Origin: an uncultured Acidobacteriaceae bacterium
Lineage (GTDB): Bacteria; Acidobacteriota; Terriglobia; Terriglobales; Acidobacteriaceae
Assembly: GCA_903849645.1 (NCBI GenBank)
Contig: CAINJJ010000001.1
Span: 1-64,000 of the forward strand
DNA: 64,000 nt
Reading direction: 5' to 3'
The position numbers and the translations under genes are program-made. Shown piece after piece: positions 1-8,208 of the stretch (the stretch's first letter is position 1; each line of letters begins with the position of its first letter). The notes below the pieces were generated by a model. That model was not told the DNA's origin, did no database searches, and worked only from the letters and a program-made list of their open reading frames with translations.

Positions 1-74
1 TTCCGCGAGTTTGGCGGGCGTTGCGTTAAAATCGCTTCCGAACGAGGACCGAGCCATGCCGAGCGGCCTGCGTG

Positions 75-113
75 CTTTCCCACCCAAGCCGCAAAAGACG
101 CAGCTTGGGGCAC
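75..113. repeat. REP-like hairpin, family 1, copy 1
   Basis: The element opens with CTTTCCCACCC and closes with GGGGCAC. The arms CCCAAGC and GCTTGGG pair around a short loop. The same flanks with a different stem sequence recur at 1710-1752, 6328-6372 and 47344-47388. Bases 1-210 hold no convincing gene. Confidence 0.55.
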
Positions 114-210
114 AATCCATCGTGGGAGAACCAGAAGTGAAAACCTGACCGGGCCACCTGCCACCCAGATTTGGTGGTGGGTGAATGGATGGGCCACCCG
201 CCCTGCGGAA

Positions 211-1521
211 TCAGCTCTTGAGGAATCGCTCGTTCAGGCGGCGGTGCCAGGCAACGTCCTTCCAATTGGCGAACTGGGGTTGGGCGTAGTTGTGGGGGGT
301 CCAGCCCCAGAAGCCGCAGGCGATGGCGTCGTCGCAGCTCCAGGCAGACCAGTCGAGGAGCCAACCCCAGTCGAGGTCCTTGTGGTCGATGTAGAACCAG
401 CTGGACCAGGCCTCGGAGGTGGTGAGGGGCGTGCCGCGGCGCTGGGCCCAGGCGGCGAACTCCTGCATCTTGAAGCGCTGGCGGGCGCGGAGCATGGGGG
501 CCATGGCGGCGGCCGTTTTGCGGGAGCGGTCAGAGAACTCCTTGAACCAGCGGTCGGTCTCTAAGAAGTGGTCGCCGGTGAGCTGGTCAAAGCGGGTGCG
601 CTCGGTCCAGCGGGGGTCAGCGTCGGCGTAGAAGTGGACGTCGAGGCAGTCCAGTTCGAGTGGCACATCGAGCCAGCGCAGGTCGCCGTGGATGGAGGTG
701 GTGAAGCGCACTTCGGGGAACTCCTGGCGGAGGGGTTTGATGGCGTTGTTGATCTCCTGCGCGAGGAAGGCGGACTGCCTGGGCGAGAAGGCGGCAAGTT
801 CCCCGAAGTCCTGGCCGGAGGCCTCTTTCAATCGCTCCTGGAAGCGGGGGAAGAAGTAGGGGGTTTCATTGGCAATGTCCACGTAGACGAGCCGGTCGAA
901 GCCGAAGCGCTTCTTCCATTCGCGGAGCTGGACGGCCCACATTTCCGCACCATCGGCCATGGTGACGGGGGTGCGCAGGGCGGGCGGGCAGCCGGGCGAG
1001 GTGGGAAGGCCGGGCATGAACCACCAGCCGCTGAGGGTGTAGTGGAGCGAGGGACGCCGGAGGAGCTTCTCCATGAAGTCAATGACCCACTCGCCGACGG
1101 GGCCGCTGACGGCGGTGTTCCAGTTCCAGGGCATGTAGGGCTGTTTGGGGTCCGGCCAGTCGAGGATGCGCTCGGGGCGGGAGAGGTCAATCCACTGGGG
1201 CATGGGATCGATTCGCAGGGTGTTGTAGCCGCGCTCGACGGCCTCGTCAAGGACGCGGTCGTAGTTGGCGAAGCTGCCGCCGGGCTGGTGGCGGAGCGCG
1301 TAGGCTACGTCCCACATGGCCAGGGTGAGGCGGCGCGGGGAGAGGCCCTGGCGCATGTCAAAGGCGGGGACGGAGTCGGGCTTTGCGCCGGGGGCGCTCC
1401 GGGGGCGGTCGGAGGCAACCTGTGCCGGCACGGGTGCCTGGGATTGACCCGAGAGTCCGGTGGCAGGCGCCAGGGCCGCCGCCGCTCCGTATCCAAAGAA
1501 CTTCCGCCGCGAGACGCTCAT
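211..1521 (-). CDS. Tat-exported glycosidase-like (TIM-barrel) protein
   Basis: About 436 residues. The N-terminus carries a twin-arginine signal (SRRKFFGYG followed by an Ala-rich hydrophobic stretch), so export in folded form to the periplasm is predicted. The rest resembles cellulase-like TIM-barrel glycosidases. A DIANETPY motif near the middle looks like the Asn-Glu acid/base pair of clan GH-A, and TSEAWSSWF near the C-terminus could supply the nucleophile Glu. The Trp-rich tail fits a carbohydrate cleft. I chose the ATG at 1521 because GGAGG lies 8 bases upstream; a GTG three codons earlier would place the Shine-Dalgarno too close. It stands alone. Family assignment is by motif only, and the substrate is unknown. 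Confidence 0.75.
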   Translation of the reverse strand: MSVSRRKFFGYGAAAALAPATGLSGQSQAPVPAQVASDRPRSAPGAKPDSVPAFDMRQGLSPRRLTLAMWDVAYALRHQPGGSFANYDRVLDEAVERGYNTLRIDPMPQWIDLSRPERILDWPDPKQPYMPWNWNTAVSGPVGEWVIDFMEKLLRRPSLHYTLSGWWFMPGLPTSPGCPPALRTPVTMADGAEMWAVQLREWKKRFGFDRLVYVDIANETPYFFPRFQERLKEASGQDFGELAAFSPRQSAFLAQEINNAIKPLRQEFPEVRFTTSIHGDLRWLDVPLELDCLDVHFYADADPRWTERTRFDQLTGDHFLETDRWFKEFSDRSRKTAAAMAPMLRARQRFKMQEFAAWAQRRGTPLTTSEAWSSWFYIDHKDLDWGWLLDWSAWSCDDAIACGFWGWTPHNYAQPQFANWKDVAWHRRLNERFLKS

Positions 1522-1709
1522 GATTCTCACCTCCGGTGTAACAAGCGATTAGTCAGCCGCGCTCAGGCCAGCCACAAAGGCCCGCTCGCCCGCCTTCGAT
1601 AACAACGGAAAGTGATGCAATGAAAGTCTCCGGAGTTCTGATAGCGGACAAGGCTTTTGGGTATGGCAGAAGAATTCTATACCAGAAGCGCGAAGGCGGA
1701 GGTCTGTGC

Positions 1710-1752
1710 CTTCCCACCCTTTCCGCCAAAGGCCGCGGAAAGAGTGGGACAC
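1710..1752. repeat. REP-like hairpin, family 1, copy 2
   Basis: Flanks CTTCCCACCC and GTGGGACAC match copy 1. The arms CTTTCCGC and GCGGAAAG pair perfectly and differ from the arms of copy 1, so pairing is kept while sequence changes. Confidence 0.6.
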
Positions 1753-1812
1753 TCAGTTCTGGTGGTAGGTATAAGGGTGGGCCACAGGCCACCAGGACGA
1801 AATCGGCATGGG

Positions 1813-1907
1813 CGCCGTCCCTACGGGACTCCGGGTGAATTTTGGGGTTGGCCGACCCTACCCCACGCTGGAAGCGCGGGGCTAATGAACGCTGCGCCTA
1901 CGGCGCG
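1813..1907. repeat. Family 2 triple-hairpin repeat, copy A
   Basis: It contains three small palindromes in order: GTCCC-TAC-GGGAC, then a CCCCACGC...GCGCGGGG hairpin, then GCGCC-TAC-GGCGC. The same order recurs at 38443-38530, and the last two hairpins recur at 10594-10640. Confidence 0.65.
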
Positions 1908-2113
1908 TGCCTGCATCGAGGTTACGGACCATGGTGCCCAGGGCGCGGGGGACGAGGTGGCGCCTGGATGGAGTGTTGCGGTCAGAGTGTCTGGGGCGCG
2001 GGGGGAAGGGATGGGCGCCTGGATGGAGCGCTGCGGTTAGAGATCCCAAGGCGCGGGTGGTGGGCAGGCGGATGTGCGAGCAGATGGCTTATTCTGAGCG
2101 GGGGAGAGCACGT

Positions 2114-2569
2114 ATGGCGGACAACCGCTTGTATGAAGAGATGCTGGCGGTGGCGCTGGAAGAGGCGCGCATTGGCCTGGCCGAGGGGGGCATCCCGATT
2201 GGGGCGGCCCTGTTTACCAGCGGGGGGCAACTGGTGAGCCGGGGGCACAACCGGCGGGTGCAGCAGGGCGACCCCAGCGTGCACGGGGAGACGGACGCGT
2301 TTCGCGCGGCGGGCAGGCAGAAGAGCTACCGTGACCTGGTGATGGTGACCACTCTTGCCCCTTGTTGGTATTGCAGCGGGCTGGTGCGGCAGTTCCGCAT
2401 TGGGACGCTGGTGGTGGGCGAGAGCCGGACGTTTGCGGGCGGGGTGGAGTGGCTGCGGGAGTCGGGGGTCAAGGTCATTGACCTGGACAGCGCTGCGTGC
2501 CGGGAGCTGCTGGAGGGCTACATCGCGGCCAACCCGGCGGTGTGGAACGAGGACATCGGGGAAGAGTAG
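2114..2569 (+). CDS. Cytosine deaminase, small zinc-dependent (yeast FCY1-like)
   Basis: 151 residues, the size of the yeast-type cytosine deaminase. It hydrolyses cytosine to uracil and ammonia (pyrimidine salvage). The zinc site is visible as HGETDAFRAAG (His ligand plus catalytic Glu) and PCWYC (two Cys ligands). The N-terminal EEGGIPIG-like segment (AEGGIPIGAAL) and the C-terminal VWNEDIGEE also match the yeast enzyme closely. The frame is open further upstream, but that stretch is repeat sequence; the ATG at 2114 follows GGGGGAGA by about 8 bases and starts exactly where the family begins. A guanine or other nucleoside deaminase is the alternative, but the C-terminal match favours cytosine. 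Confidence 0.88.
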   Translation: MADNRLYEEMLAVALEEARIGLAEGGIPIGAALFTSGGQLVSRGHNRRVQQGDPSVHGETDAFRAAGRQKSYRDLVMVTTLAPCWYCSGLVRQFRIGTLVVGESRTFAGGVEWLRESGVKVIDLDSAACRELLEGYIAANPAVWNEDIGEE

Positions 2570-2586
2570 GAACCACCCGGCAGGGC

Positions 2587-2610
2587 TGCTGCCCCGATTG
2601 CAGCATTTTT
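2587..2610 (+). terminator. Rho-independent terminator after the cytosine deaminase
   Basis: TGCTGC and GCAGCA pair around a 7-base loop and are followed directly by TTTTT, 18 bases past the stop codon. Confidence 0.65.
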
Positions 2611-2749
2611 GATGCATTTTTCGGGCCGGATTTGCTGAAATCAAGGCGAATGTTACGGGGCCGGTGATATTCTCAGCTTCGCCCAGGCACAAGTGGGCCG
2701 GGCGGCGATTTTGGGCCCAAGACAAGACAAACTGAAGAGGTCTTCCCGA

Positions 2750-4120
2750 ATGCACGAAGGATTTGCGGCAGGACTGTCTGGAATCATCCCCGATCCAGAC
2801 CGGATATTGACCGCTCCTGCGGTTCTTGAGCGGTTATCCCACGACTTCTACTGGTACTCGCCGGTTCTGCGGCCGCAACTGGCCCCCAAGGTGGGGGACA
2901 TTGTGGTGCAGACGGTGAGCGTGGACGAGGTGGTGGCGGTGTTGCGCTATGCCGGCCAGCAGGGCGTGCCGGTGACGGTGCGCGGCGCGGGCACGGGCAA
3001 CTGCGGGCAGAGCGTTCCGCTCGAAGGCGGCATCGTGCTCGACCTGAGCCTGATGGACAAGCTGGAGGGCATCACTCCGGACGGGGTGGCGGTGTGCGAG
3101 CCGGGGGTGCGGATGGCGCTGCTGGAGACCGAGGCCCGCAAGCTGGGCTGGGAGCTGCGCATGTATCCCTCCACATTCAACAAGGCCACGCTGGGGGGAT
3201 TTCTGGCCGGCGGGTCGGCGGGCGTAGGCTCGGTGACACACGGCAGCGTGCGCGACTTTCATACGGTGCGCGCTGTGGAAGTGGTGACCATGGAAGAGGA
3301 GCCGCGGGTGGTGCTGCTGGAGGGCGATGCGGTTCATGAGGTGCTGCTGGCGTGGGGCACCAACGGCATTATCACCCGCGTGTGGCTGGCCCTGACTCCG
3401 GCGGTGGCCTGGACGCAGATGGCCATTGCGTTTCCGATGTTTGAGGACGCGTTCTACTTCTCTGACATGGTGGCCCGGGTGCTGGAGTGGAACAAGCGGC
3501 TGGTGACGGTCTTCGAGTGGCCGCTGCCCTCGTTTTTCACGCCTATCCAGGCGCTGGTGCGGGAGGGCAAGGCGCTGGTGTTTCTGATGATTGCCACGGC
3601 GCAGGTGGCCAAGCTGCGTGCTCTGGCCGAGTCGGCGGGGGGCGAGGTTACGTTCTCCGGCGAGTTTGAAGGGCCGCGGGTGCAGCCGCTCTTGAGCGAC
3701 TATATCTGGAACCATACGACGCTGTGGGCGATGAAGGCGGATCCGTCCTATACGTATCTGCAATGCAGCTTTGACCTCTCGAAGTGCATTGAGCAGAGCC
3801 GCAAGCTGCGGCAGCGCTTTGGGGAGGACATTCTGTTCCATCTCGAGTTCATGAAGAACAGCTATGAGACGGTGATTCCGGCGGGGATTCCGGTGGTGCG
3901 GTTCACGAGCGAGGAGAGGCTGAACGAGATGATCGAGTTCTGCCGGTCAATTGGCGTGCTGGTGGCCAACCCCCATGTGAACGAGCTGGAGGGCAGCGGG
4001 CGGTTCCGGCCGGACAATCTGCAGTTGGAGGCCAAGCAGAGATACGACCCGCGGGGGCTGCTGAATCCCGGCAAGATGGTGAGCTTTCGCGTGGAGGTTC
4101 CGGCGATCGCAAACGGCTGA
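2750..4120 (+). CDS. FAD-linked oxidase / dehydrogenase (GlcD-like)
   Basis: 456 residues. The FAD-binding type 4 (PCMH/VAO) fold is visible: a GAGTGNCGQ phosphate-binding loop near residue 80, followed by GGIVLDLSLMDKLEGI and the LGGFLAGGSAGVGS segment near 150. The C-terminus ends with YDPRGLLNPGKMV, typical of GlcD/D-lactate dehydrogenase-type flavoproteins. It would oxidise a 2-hydroxyacid or similar alcohol; the substrate cannot be told. The ATG at 2750 follows GAAGAGG by 9 bases. It stands alone and is followed by a strong terminator. The cofactor and fold are well supported, the substrate is not. Confidence 0.8.
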   Translation: MHEGFAAGLSGIIPDPDRILTAPAVLERLSHDFYWYSPVLRPQLAPKVGDIVVQTVSVDEVVAVLRYAGQQGVPVTVRGAGTGNCGQSVPLEGGIVLDLSLMDKLEGITPDGVAVCEPGVRMALLETEARKLGWELRMYPSTFNKATLGGFLAGGSAGVGSVTHGSVRDFHTVRAVEVVTMEEEPRVVLLEGDAVHEVLLAWGTNGIITRVWLALTPAVAWTQMAIAFPMFEDAFYFSDMVARVLEWNKRLVTVFEWPLPSFFTPIQALVREGKALVFLMIATAQVAKLRALAESAGGEVTFSGEFEGPRVQPLLSDYIWNHTTLWAMKADPSYTYLQCSFDLSKCIEQSRKLRQRFGEDILFHLEFMKNSYETVIPAGIPVVRFTSEERLNEMIEFCRSIGVLVANPHVNELEGSGRFRPDNLQLEAKQRYDPRGLLNPGKMVSFRVEVPAIANG

Positions 4121-4142
4121 GGGCGGTGGTTTGAGGAAGCGG

Positions 4143-4170
4143 AAGGGCGGCCCGAGCGGCCGCCCTTTTG
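4143..4170 (+). terminator. Rho-independent terminator between convergent genes
   Basis: AAGGGCGGCC and GGCCGCCCTT pair perfectly around a 5-base loop, and CTTTTG runs into the 3' side on the plus strand. It lies between the FAD oxidase (+) and the Gfo/Idh gene (-). Confidence 0.75.
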
Positions 4171-4189
4171 TTGTTGGCCGTCGGCGAGG

Positions 4190-5182
4190 CTATTCGCCGG
4201 GGAAGCGGACGCCGAGCTGCGTTCGGACGGTCTCAAGCATTTCAGCCATGGCGAGCGAGGTGGCGTGGGAGATTTCCGGGCTCTCCAGGCTGCCCTGGCG
4301 GACGAGCGCGCAGAAATGGGCGGTTTCGTAGTTGAAGCCGCCGGCGGTGAAGGGCTCGTGCAACTCGACGGTGCGCCCGCCGGTGTAGTGGACCGTGGCG
4401 CGGGCGGGGTTCCACCAGTTGGCGTGGAGCAGGACGTAGCCGCGCGGGGCGGCAAGCAGGGCATCTCCGCGGCTGAGGAGGTCGAGCCCGGTGTGGAGCT
4501 GGGCCATGCCGCGCTCGTGCTCGGTCTGGAAGAGCGCCAGAGAGTCCACGCCGGAGGCGGCGACCCGGCCCATGGTTTGGACGCGGACCAGGGGGCCGAG
4601 CCAATCGAGGGCGAGAAAGGCCTCATAGGGGCCGATGCCCATGACGCCGCCTCCGCCCAACTCAGCGAAATGGAGGGGGTACTCCGGGGGCAACGTAGCG
4701 TCCGCGTGGCCTGCGCGCACATACCCGACCGGGCCGATGGGGTCGGCGGCGAGGTGCGAGCGGAGGCGGCGGTAGAGGGGAAAGAAGGGAGGCTTCATGG
4801 CCTCCATGAACAGGCGGCCGACGCGGTGGGCCGCTTCCAGAACTGCGGTGAGCTGGCGGACGTTGAGCGCGGCGGGCTTTTCGCAGAGGACGTGCTTGCC
4901 CGCCAGGAGGGCCTGGATGCAGAGCTCGGCGTGGGTGTCGGGGTGGGTGGCGACGTAGATTGCGTCCGTATTGGAGGCGAGGAGGGCTTGCAGCGACTCG
5001 GCCACCAGCGGCACGCCAAAGCGCAGGGCATAGGCGCGCGCGTTTTCGGCGTTTCGTCCCCAGACAGCGGAGAGGGCGGCTCCTGGGACTGCGGAAAGGC
5101 CCTCGGCGAAGCGCGCCGCGGCCCGCCCAGGGCCTAGTACGCCCCAGCGGATGGGCTGCGAACTCTGGGGCGAAGGGGTCAT
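4190..5182 (-). CDS. Gfo/Idh/MocA-family NAD(P)-dependent oxidoreductase
   Basis: 330 residues. The N-terminal Rossmann domain begins RWGVLGPGRAAARFAEGL (GxGxxA-type dinucleotide motif). The hallmark LLAGKHVLCEKPAALN follows near residue 95, and its EKP holds the catalytic Lys of the family. The C-terminal half is the usual beta-sheet substrate domain. Members oxidise or reduce sugars, inositols or dihydrodiols. It lies 42 bases downstream of dapD on the same strand, so the two are probably co-transcribed, although no pathway link is evident. The substrate is unknown. Confidence 0.87.
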   Translation of the reverse strand: MTPSPQSSQPIRWGVLGPGRAAARFAEGLSAVPGAALSAVWGRNAENARAYALRFGVPLVAESLQALLASNTDAIYVATHPDTHAELCIQALLAGKHVLCEKPAALNVRQLTAVLEAAHRVGRLFMEAMKPPFFPLYRRLRSHLAADPIGPVGYVRAGHADATLPPEYPLHFAELGGGGVMGIGPYEAFLALDWLGPLVRVQTMGRVAASGVDSLALFQTEHERGMAQLHTGLDLLSRGDALLAAPRGYVLLHANWWNPARATVHYTGGRTVELHEPFTAGGFNYETAHFCALVRQGSLESPEISHATSLAMAEMLETVRTQLGVRFPGE

Positions 5183-5224
5183 GGGCTCAGGGGGTTGGGC
5201 ATGGCGCGGCTGAGGAAGGCCTGA

Positions 5225-6073
5225 CTATCGCAGCAGTTCTTCGAGGGTGGTGCTGAGGTCTGTTTTTTCATCACGGTACTTGACGATGACCGGCGCGTAG
5301 AGGCTCAGGCCCCACTCCTGCCCCTTGCCCTTGGAGACGGCGCGGGAGCCGGGCACGACCACGGCATTCTCAGGGATGATGAGGGGCAACTGTTCGGTGG
5401 CGCGGAGGATGGTTCCGTTGACCAGGTCAAAGACCGGGGTGCCGCGGGTAAGGATGGTGCCGGCAGCGAGCACCGCGCCGCGGCGGACGATGGCGCCCTC
5501 GTAGACGCCTGAGTTGCCGCCGACCAGCACATCGTCTTCAATGATGACGGGGCTGGCGTTGACGGGCTCGAGCACGCCGCCAATCTGGGCCGCGGCGCTG
5601 AGGTGAACGCGCTTGCCAATCTGCGCGCAGGAGCCGACCAAGGCGTGCGAGTCGACCATGGAGCCCTCGTCGACCCATGCCCCGGCGTTGATGTACATGG
5701 GGGGCATGCAGACCACGCCGCGGGCCACATAAGCGCCGGAGCGGACCGACGAGCCGCCGGGAACGATGCGCACGCCGTCGCCGGAGTTGAAGTGCCGCAC
5801 GGGGTAGGTCCCCTTGTCCACAAAGGAAAAGCCGGCGGCGGGGAACTCCTGGAGCACGCCGAGGCGGAAGCCGAGCAGGATGCCCTGCTTGACCCAGGCG
5901 TTGACGCGCCAGCCCGAGGGGGAGGCGGGGTCGGGGGCTGCGGAGCGGACTTCGCCGCTCTCGAGCGCTGCGCGGAGCATCTGAAAGGCGGTGACCGCCG
6001 AGGAGTCGCCGATGGCGCCGGGACCGGCGGCAAAGTAGCGCTCAATGGTCTTTTGCAGTTGGCTGATGTTCAT
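5225..6073 (-). CDS. dapD: 2,3,4,5-tetrahydropyridine-2,6-dicarboxylate N-succinyltransferase
   Basis: 282 residues, the normal length for DapD. It transfers succinyl from succinyl-CoA to tetrahydrodipicolinate in the diaminopimelate/lysine pathway, supplying peptidoglycan. The start [14 protein letters not shown], the [17 protein letters not shown] segment and the hexapeptide-repeat left-handed beta-helix ([19 protein letters not shown] through [15 protein letters not shown]) are diagnostic. The tail is longer than a bare helix and ends in a Leu-rich helix. Upstream lie four tandem hairpin repeats. No lysine riboswitch was recognised. Confidence 0.95.
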   Translation of the reverse strand: MNISQLQKTIERYFAAGPGAIGDSSAVTAFQMLRAALESGEVRSAAPDPASPSGWRVNAWVKQGILLGFRLGVLQEFPAAGFSFVDKGTYPVRHFNSGDGVRIVPGGSSVRSGAYVARGVVCMPPMYINAGAWVDEGSMVDSHALVGSCAQIGKRVHLSAAAQIGGVLEPVNASPVIIEDDVLVGGNSGVYEGAIVRRGAVLAAGTILTRGTPVFDLVNGTILRATEQLPLIIPENAVVVPGSRAVSKGKGQEWGLSLYAPVIVKYRDEKTDLSTTLEELLR

Positions 6074-6153
6074 TGCATCCCGAGTCTATCAATTGGGGGG
6101 TGCAAGGCGCTCCCCTGAGGGAGGGCAGGACCGGAGCCATAGAAGGGGTGCCG

Positions 6154-6270
6154 GCCACCTGCGGTGGGGCCAGCGGGCCTTCAGCCACCTGCGGTGGGGC
6201 CATTGGCCTTCGGCCACCTGCGGTGGGGCCATTGGCCTTCGGCCACCTGCGGTGGGGCCATTGGCCTTCG
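6154..6270. repeat. Four tandem copies of a 29-30-base hairpin unit
   Basis: The units start at 6154, 6184, 6213 and 6242. Each begins GCCACCTGCGGTGGGGCC and continues ATTGGCCTTCG; the first has a diverged tail and one extra base. CCACC and GGTGG form a stem around TGC. The last three units are identical, which points to recent tandem duplication. Related sequence lies inside the gene at 38625-41084. Confidence 0.85.
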
Positions 6271-6327
6271 GCGTGGCTTGGATGCGGGTTCGTTGGGATT
6301 CAGGGATTGGCGCTGTTGGCGTTGTGG

Positions 6328-6372
6328 CTTCCCACCCATGCCCGCGATAAGGCTGCGGACATGGATGGGGCA
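6328..6372. repeat. REP-like hairpin, family 1, copy 3
   Basis: It starts CTTCCCACCC like the other copies. The arms CCCATG and CATGG pair, with inner CCGC and GCGG arms, and it closes with ATGGGGCA. Confidence 0.5.
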
Positions 6373-6434
6373 GAGGGGGTCGACAACAGATCGGAAAGCG
6401 CTCTGGATCTCCGAGGAGGCGCGGAAGCGAGCGG

Positions 6435-6752
6435 TCAGGCGCGCGTGGGGCCGCCCGCGGAGACGGTTTGGAGCCGGAACGAGTTCTTTCCCGCGGGTAT
6501 CAGGGCCAGGGGAATGGAGGCACGGTCGCGGTTGCGGTGGAGATGGTGCGATTCGAGCCATGCGCCGAGACGGGGATCGTTGATCTCCGGTTCGTCGAGC
6601 CAGAAGCCCGGCTTCAATCCGCACTGGATCTGCAAGTGACCCAGTTGGAGCTCGATGACCGAAGTGTCTTTGGGGAAATAGCGCCGGACATTGTCAACGC
6701 CGACATGCAGTCCGGTCAGGCCACGAGACTTGCTCTGCGTTTTTACCACCAT
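6435..6752 (-). CDS. Small hypothetical protein
   Basis: 105 residues, function not recognised. The central part ([19 protein letters not shown], then [19 protein letters not shown]) reads like a folded protein, with alternating hydrophobics and low-complexity sequence absent. There is no signal peptide, membrane segment or metal motif. The ATG at 6752 follows AGGT by 5 bases. A weak promoter may lie upstream (TTGACA on the minus strand at 6910-6915, 18 bases before AATATC). It is the only gene between the dapD and nucleotide-sugar operons. Reality is probable but not certain. Confidence 0.55.
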   Translation of the reverse strand: MVVKTQSKSRGLTGLHVGVDNVRRYFPKDTSVIELQLGHLQIQCGLKPGFWLDEPEINDPRLGAWLESHHLHRNRDRASIPLALIPAGKNSFRLQTVSAGGPTRA

Positions 6753-7068
6753 AAGTTACCTGCTTTTCAACGGCGGATAAGGTCAGTCTAGGGACCCAGG
6801 GGGAGGGAAACCGGTACCCGGTGCCGGGAATTCGCTGTGCGGATTCCTCATTTGAAACTCACCGGCCGGAGGGCCAATTTGGGTCGATATTGAACCATAT
6901 TTTCTGTGATGTCAAGATTTTTGACTAAAGTTTAACTTCTGTGAATTTTGCAGGTTGAACGGCCTGGCAGCAAGGGGAGAAGAAGCAGGGAAGACCCAGG
7001 ATTCAAGACGGGAGAGGGCCGGATTGGGGCGGGAAGGCGAAGTTGTTTGCGGAGTGAGGCTTCCGCTG
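6753..7068. other. AT-richer intergenic region
   Basis: About 316 bases without a gene. The stretch 6880-6955 is much richer in A+T than its surroundings and holds the possible minus-strand promoter of the 105-residue protein. No terminator for the nucleotide-sugar operon ending at 7069 is clear. Confidence 0.4.
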
Positions 7069-8208
7069 TCAGGTCCGGGGTGAGGAGGGATGGGCGTGGG
7101 TCAGCGCGTACCGTAGTGCGGTGGTTACTTCCAGTTGCTGCCGAATGGTTACCTGGTTGAAAAAGGGCAGGGCCAGAGTGCGGCGGGCGATGGATTCGGT
7201 GAGGGGCAGGGAGAGGGTGGAGGCTCCGGTGCGGTTGCGCCAGGCGGGCTGGAGGTGGATGGGCGCGAAGTACCGTCCGGTGGCAATGCCGCTCTGGGCC
7301 ATAACCGCCTGGACCTGGTCGCGGTCCGAGCCCTCGGGGAGGCGCACAACGTAGACAAACCAGCTGATGGAGCGGCGGGGCAGGGTGAGCGGGGGGCGGT
7401 CGAGCCCTGAGATGCTGTCGAGCAGCGCGTCATAGCGTGCGGCGGCTGCCTGGCGCTGGCCGAGCATCGGGCCGAGGCGGGCCAACTGGGCCCGGCCGAG
7501 GGCGCAGGCCAGCTCCGAGAGGCGGTAGTTGTAGCCCGGCTCGGCGTGGTCGAGCCAGTCGGCGGAGGGTTGGCGGCCCTGGTTACGGAGGCTGCGCAGG
7601 CGCGCGGCGAATTGAGGGCTGCGGGTGAGGACCGCGCCGCCTTCGCCGGTGGTCATCTGCTTGTTGGGATAGAAGCCGAAGACGGCGAGGTCGCCGAAGG
7701 AGCCGGCCCGCTGCCCGTCGAACTCCGCGCCGATGGCCTCGCAGGCGTCTTCGATGAGGGCGAGGCCGTGGCGGCGGGCAATGCGGCCGAGGGCATCCAT
7801 CGCCGCCGGGACGCCGAAGGTGTGTACGACGAGCAGGGCGCGGGTGCGTGGGGAGAGGAGGGACTCGACGGAGGCCGGGTCGAGGTTGAGGGTGACGGGG
7901 TCGATCTCGGCGAAAACCGGCGTTGCGCCCACCTGGAGCACGGCGTTGGCGACGGCGATGAAGGCAAAGGAGGGCACGATCACCTCATGGCCCGCTCCGA
8001 TGCCCAGGGTGAGGAGGGCCAGGTGAAGCCCGGCGGTGCCGGAACTGACCGCCACGGCGTGGGGCAGGTCGTGACAGGCGGCGAGCTCTTGTTCGAAGGC
8101 TTCTAGTTCCGGACCGAGGCTGAGGCGCTGGGAGCGGAGTACGGCGGTGACGGCATCGATCTCCGCATCGGTGATGTCGGGGGATGAGAGGGGGATGCGC
8201 GGGGTCAT
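7069..8208 (-). CDS. DegT/DnrJ/EryC1-family PLP sugar aminotransferase (LegC-like)
   Basis: 379 residues. It is expected to aminate a 4-keto-6-deoxy nucleotide sugar with glutamate as donor. IPLSSPDITDAEIDAV at the start, HDLPHAVAVSSGTAGLHLAL (cofactor phosphate loop) and GFYPNKQMTTGEGG (Lys forming the PLP Schiff base) are typical of the family. It is the last gene of a three-gene minus-strand operon and overlaps the epimerase gene by four bases (ATGA). With a 4,6-dehydratase and a hydrolysing 2-epimerase beside it, the best role is C4 amination of UDP-4-keto-6-deoxy-GlcNAc towards a di-amino sugar. Confidence 0.88.
   Translation of the reverse strand: MTPRIPLSSPDITDAEIDAVTAVLRSQRLSLGPELEAFEQELAACHDLPHAVAVSSGTAGLHLALLTLGIGAGHEVIVPSFAFIAVANAVLQVGATPVFAEIDPVTLNLDPASVESLLSPRTRALLVVHTFGVPAAMDALGRIARRHGLALIEDACEAIGAEFDGQRAGSFGDLAVFGFYPNKQMTTGEGGAVLTRSPQFAARLRSLRNQGRQPSADWLDHAEPGYNYRLSELACALGRAQLARLGPMLGQRQAAAARYDALLDSISGLDRPPLTLPRRSISWFVYVVRLPEGSDRDQVQAVMAQSGIATGRYFAPIHLQPAWRNRTGASTLSLPLTESIARRTLALPFFNQVTIRQQLEVTTALRYALTHAHPSSPRT

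Larger units (their letters stand above)
1522..2113. other. Gene-free region with two hairpin repeat families
   Basis: About 590 bases with no gene I can support. It holds a family 1 hairpin (1710-1752), a family 2 triple hairpin (1813-1907) and degenerate GC-rich repeats. Open frames through it are of low complexity and lack ribosome sites. Confidence 0.6.
6074..6434. other. Gene-free region with tandem hairpin repeats
   Basis: The dapD upstream region. It holds four tandem 29-30-base repeats (6154-6270) and a family 1 hairpin (6328-6372). Long frames exist only because the repeat is GC-rich and lacks stop codons. Confidence 0.6.

Noticed and set aside
1907-2113. N-terminal extension of the cytosine deaminase
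   Set aside because: The 69 codons are repeat-derived and Arg/Gly-rich; the family N-terminus and a ribosome site coincide at 2114.
6154-6270. CRISPR array
   Set aside because: The units are directly contiguous without variable spacers, and no cas gene is present; this is a tandem repeat.
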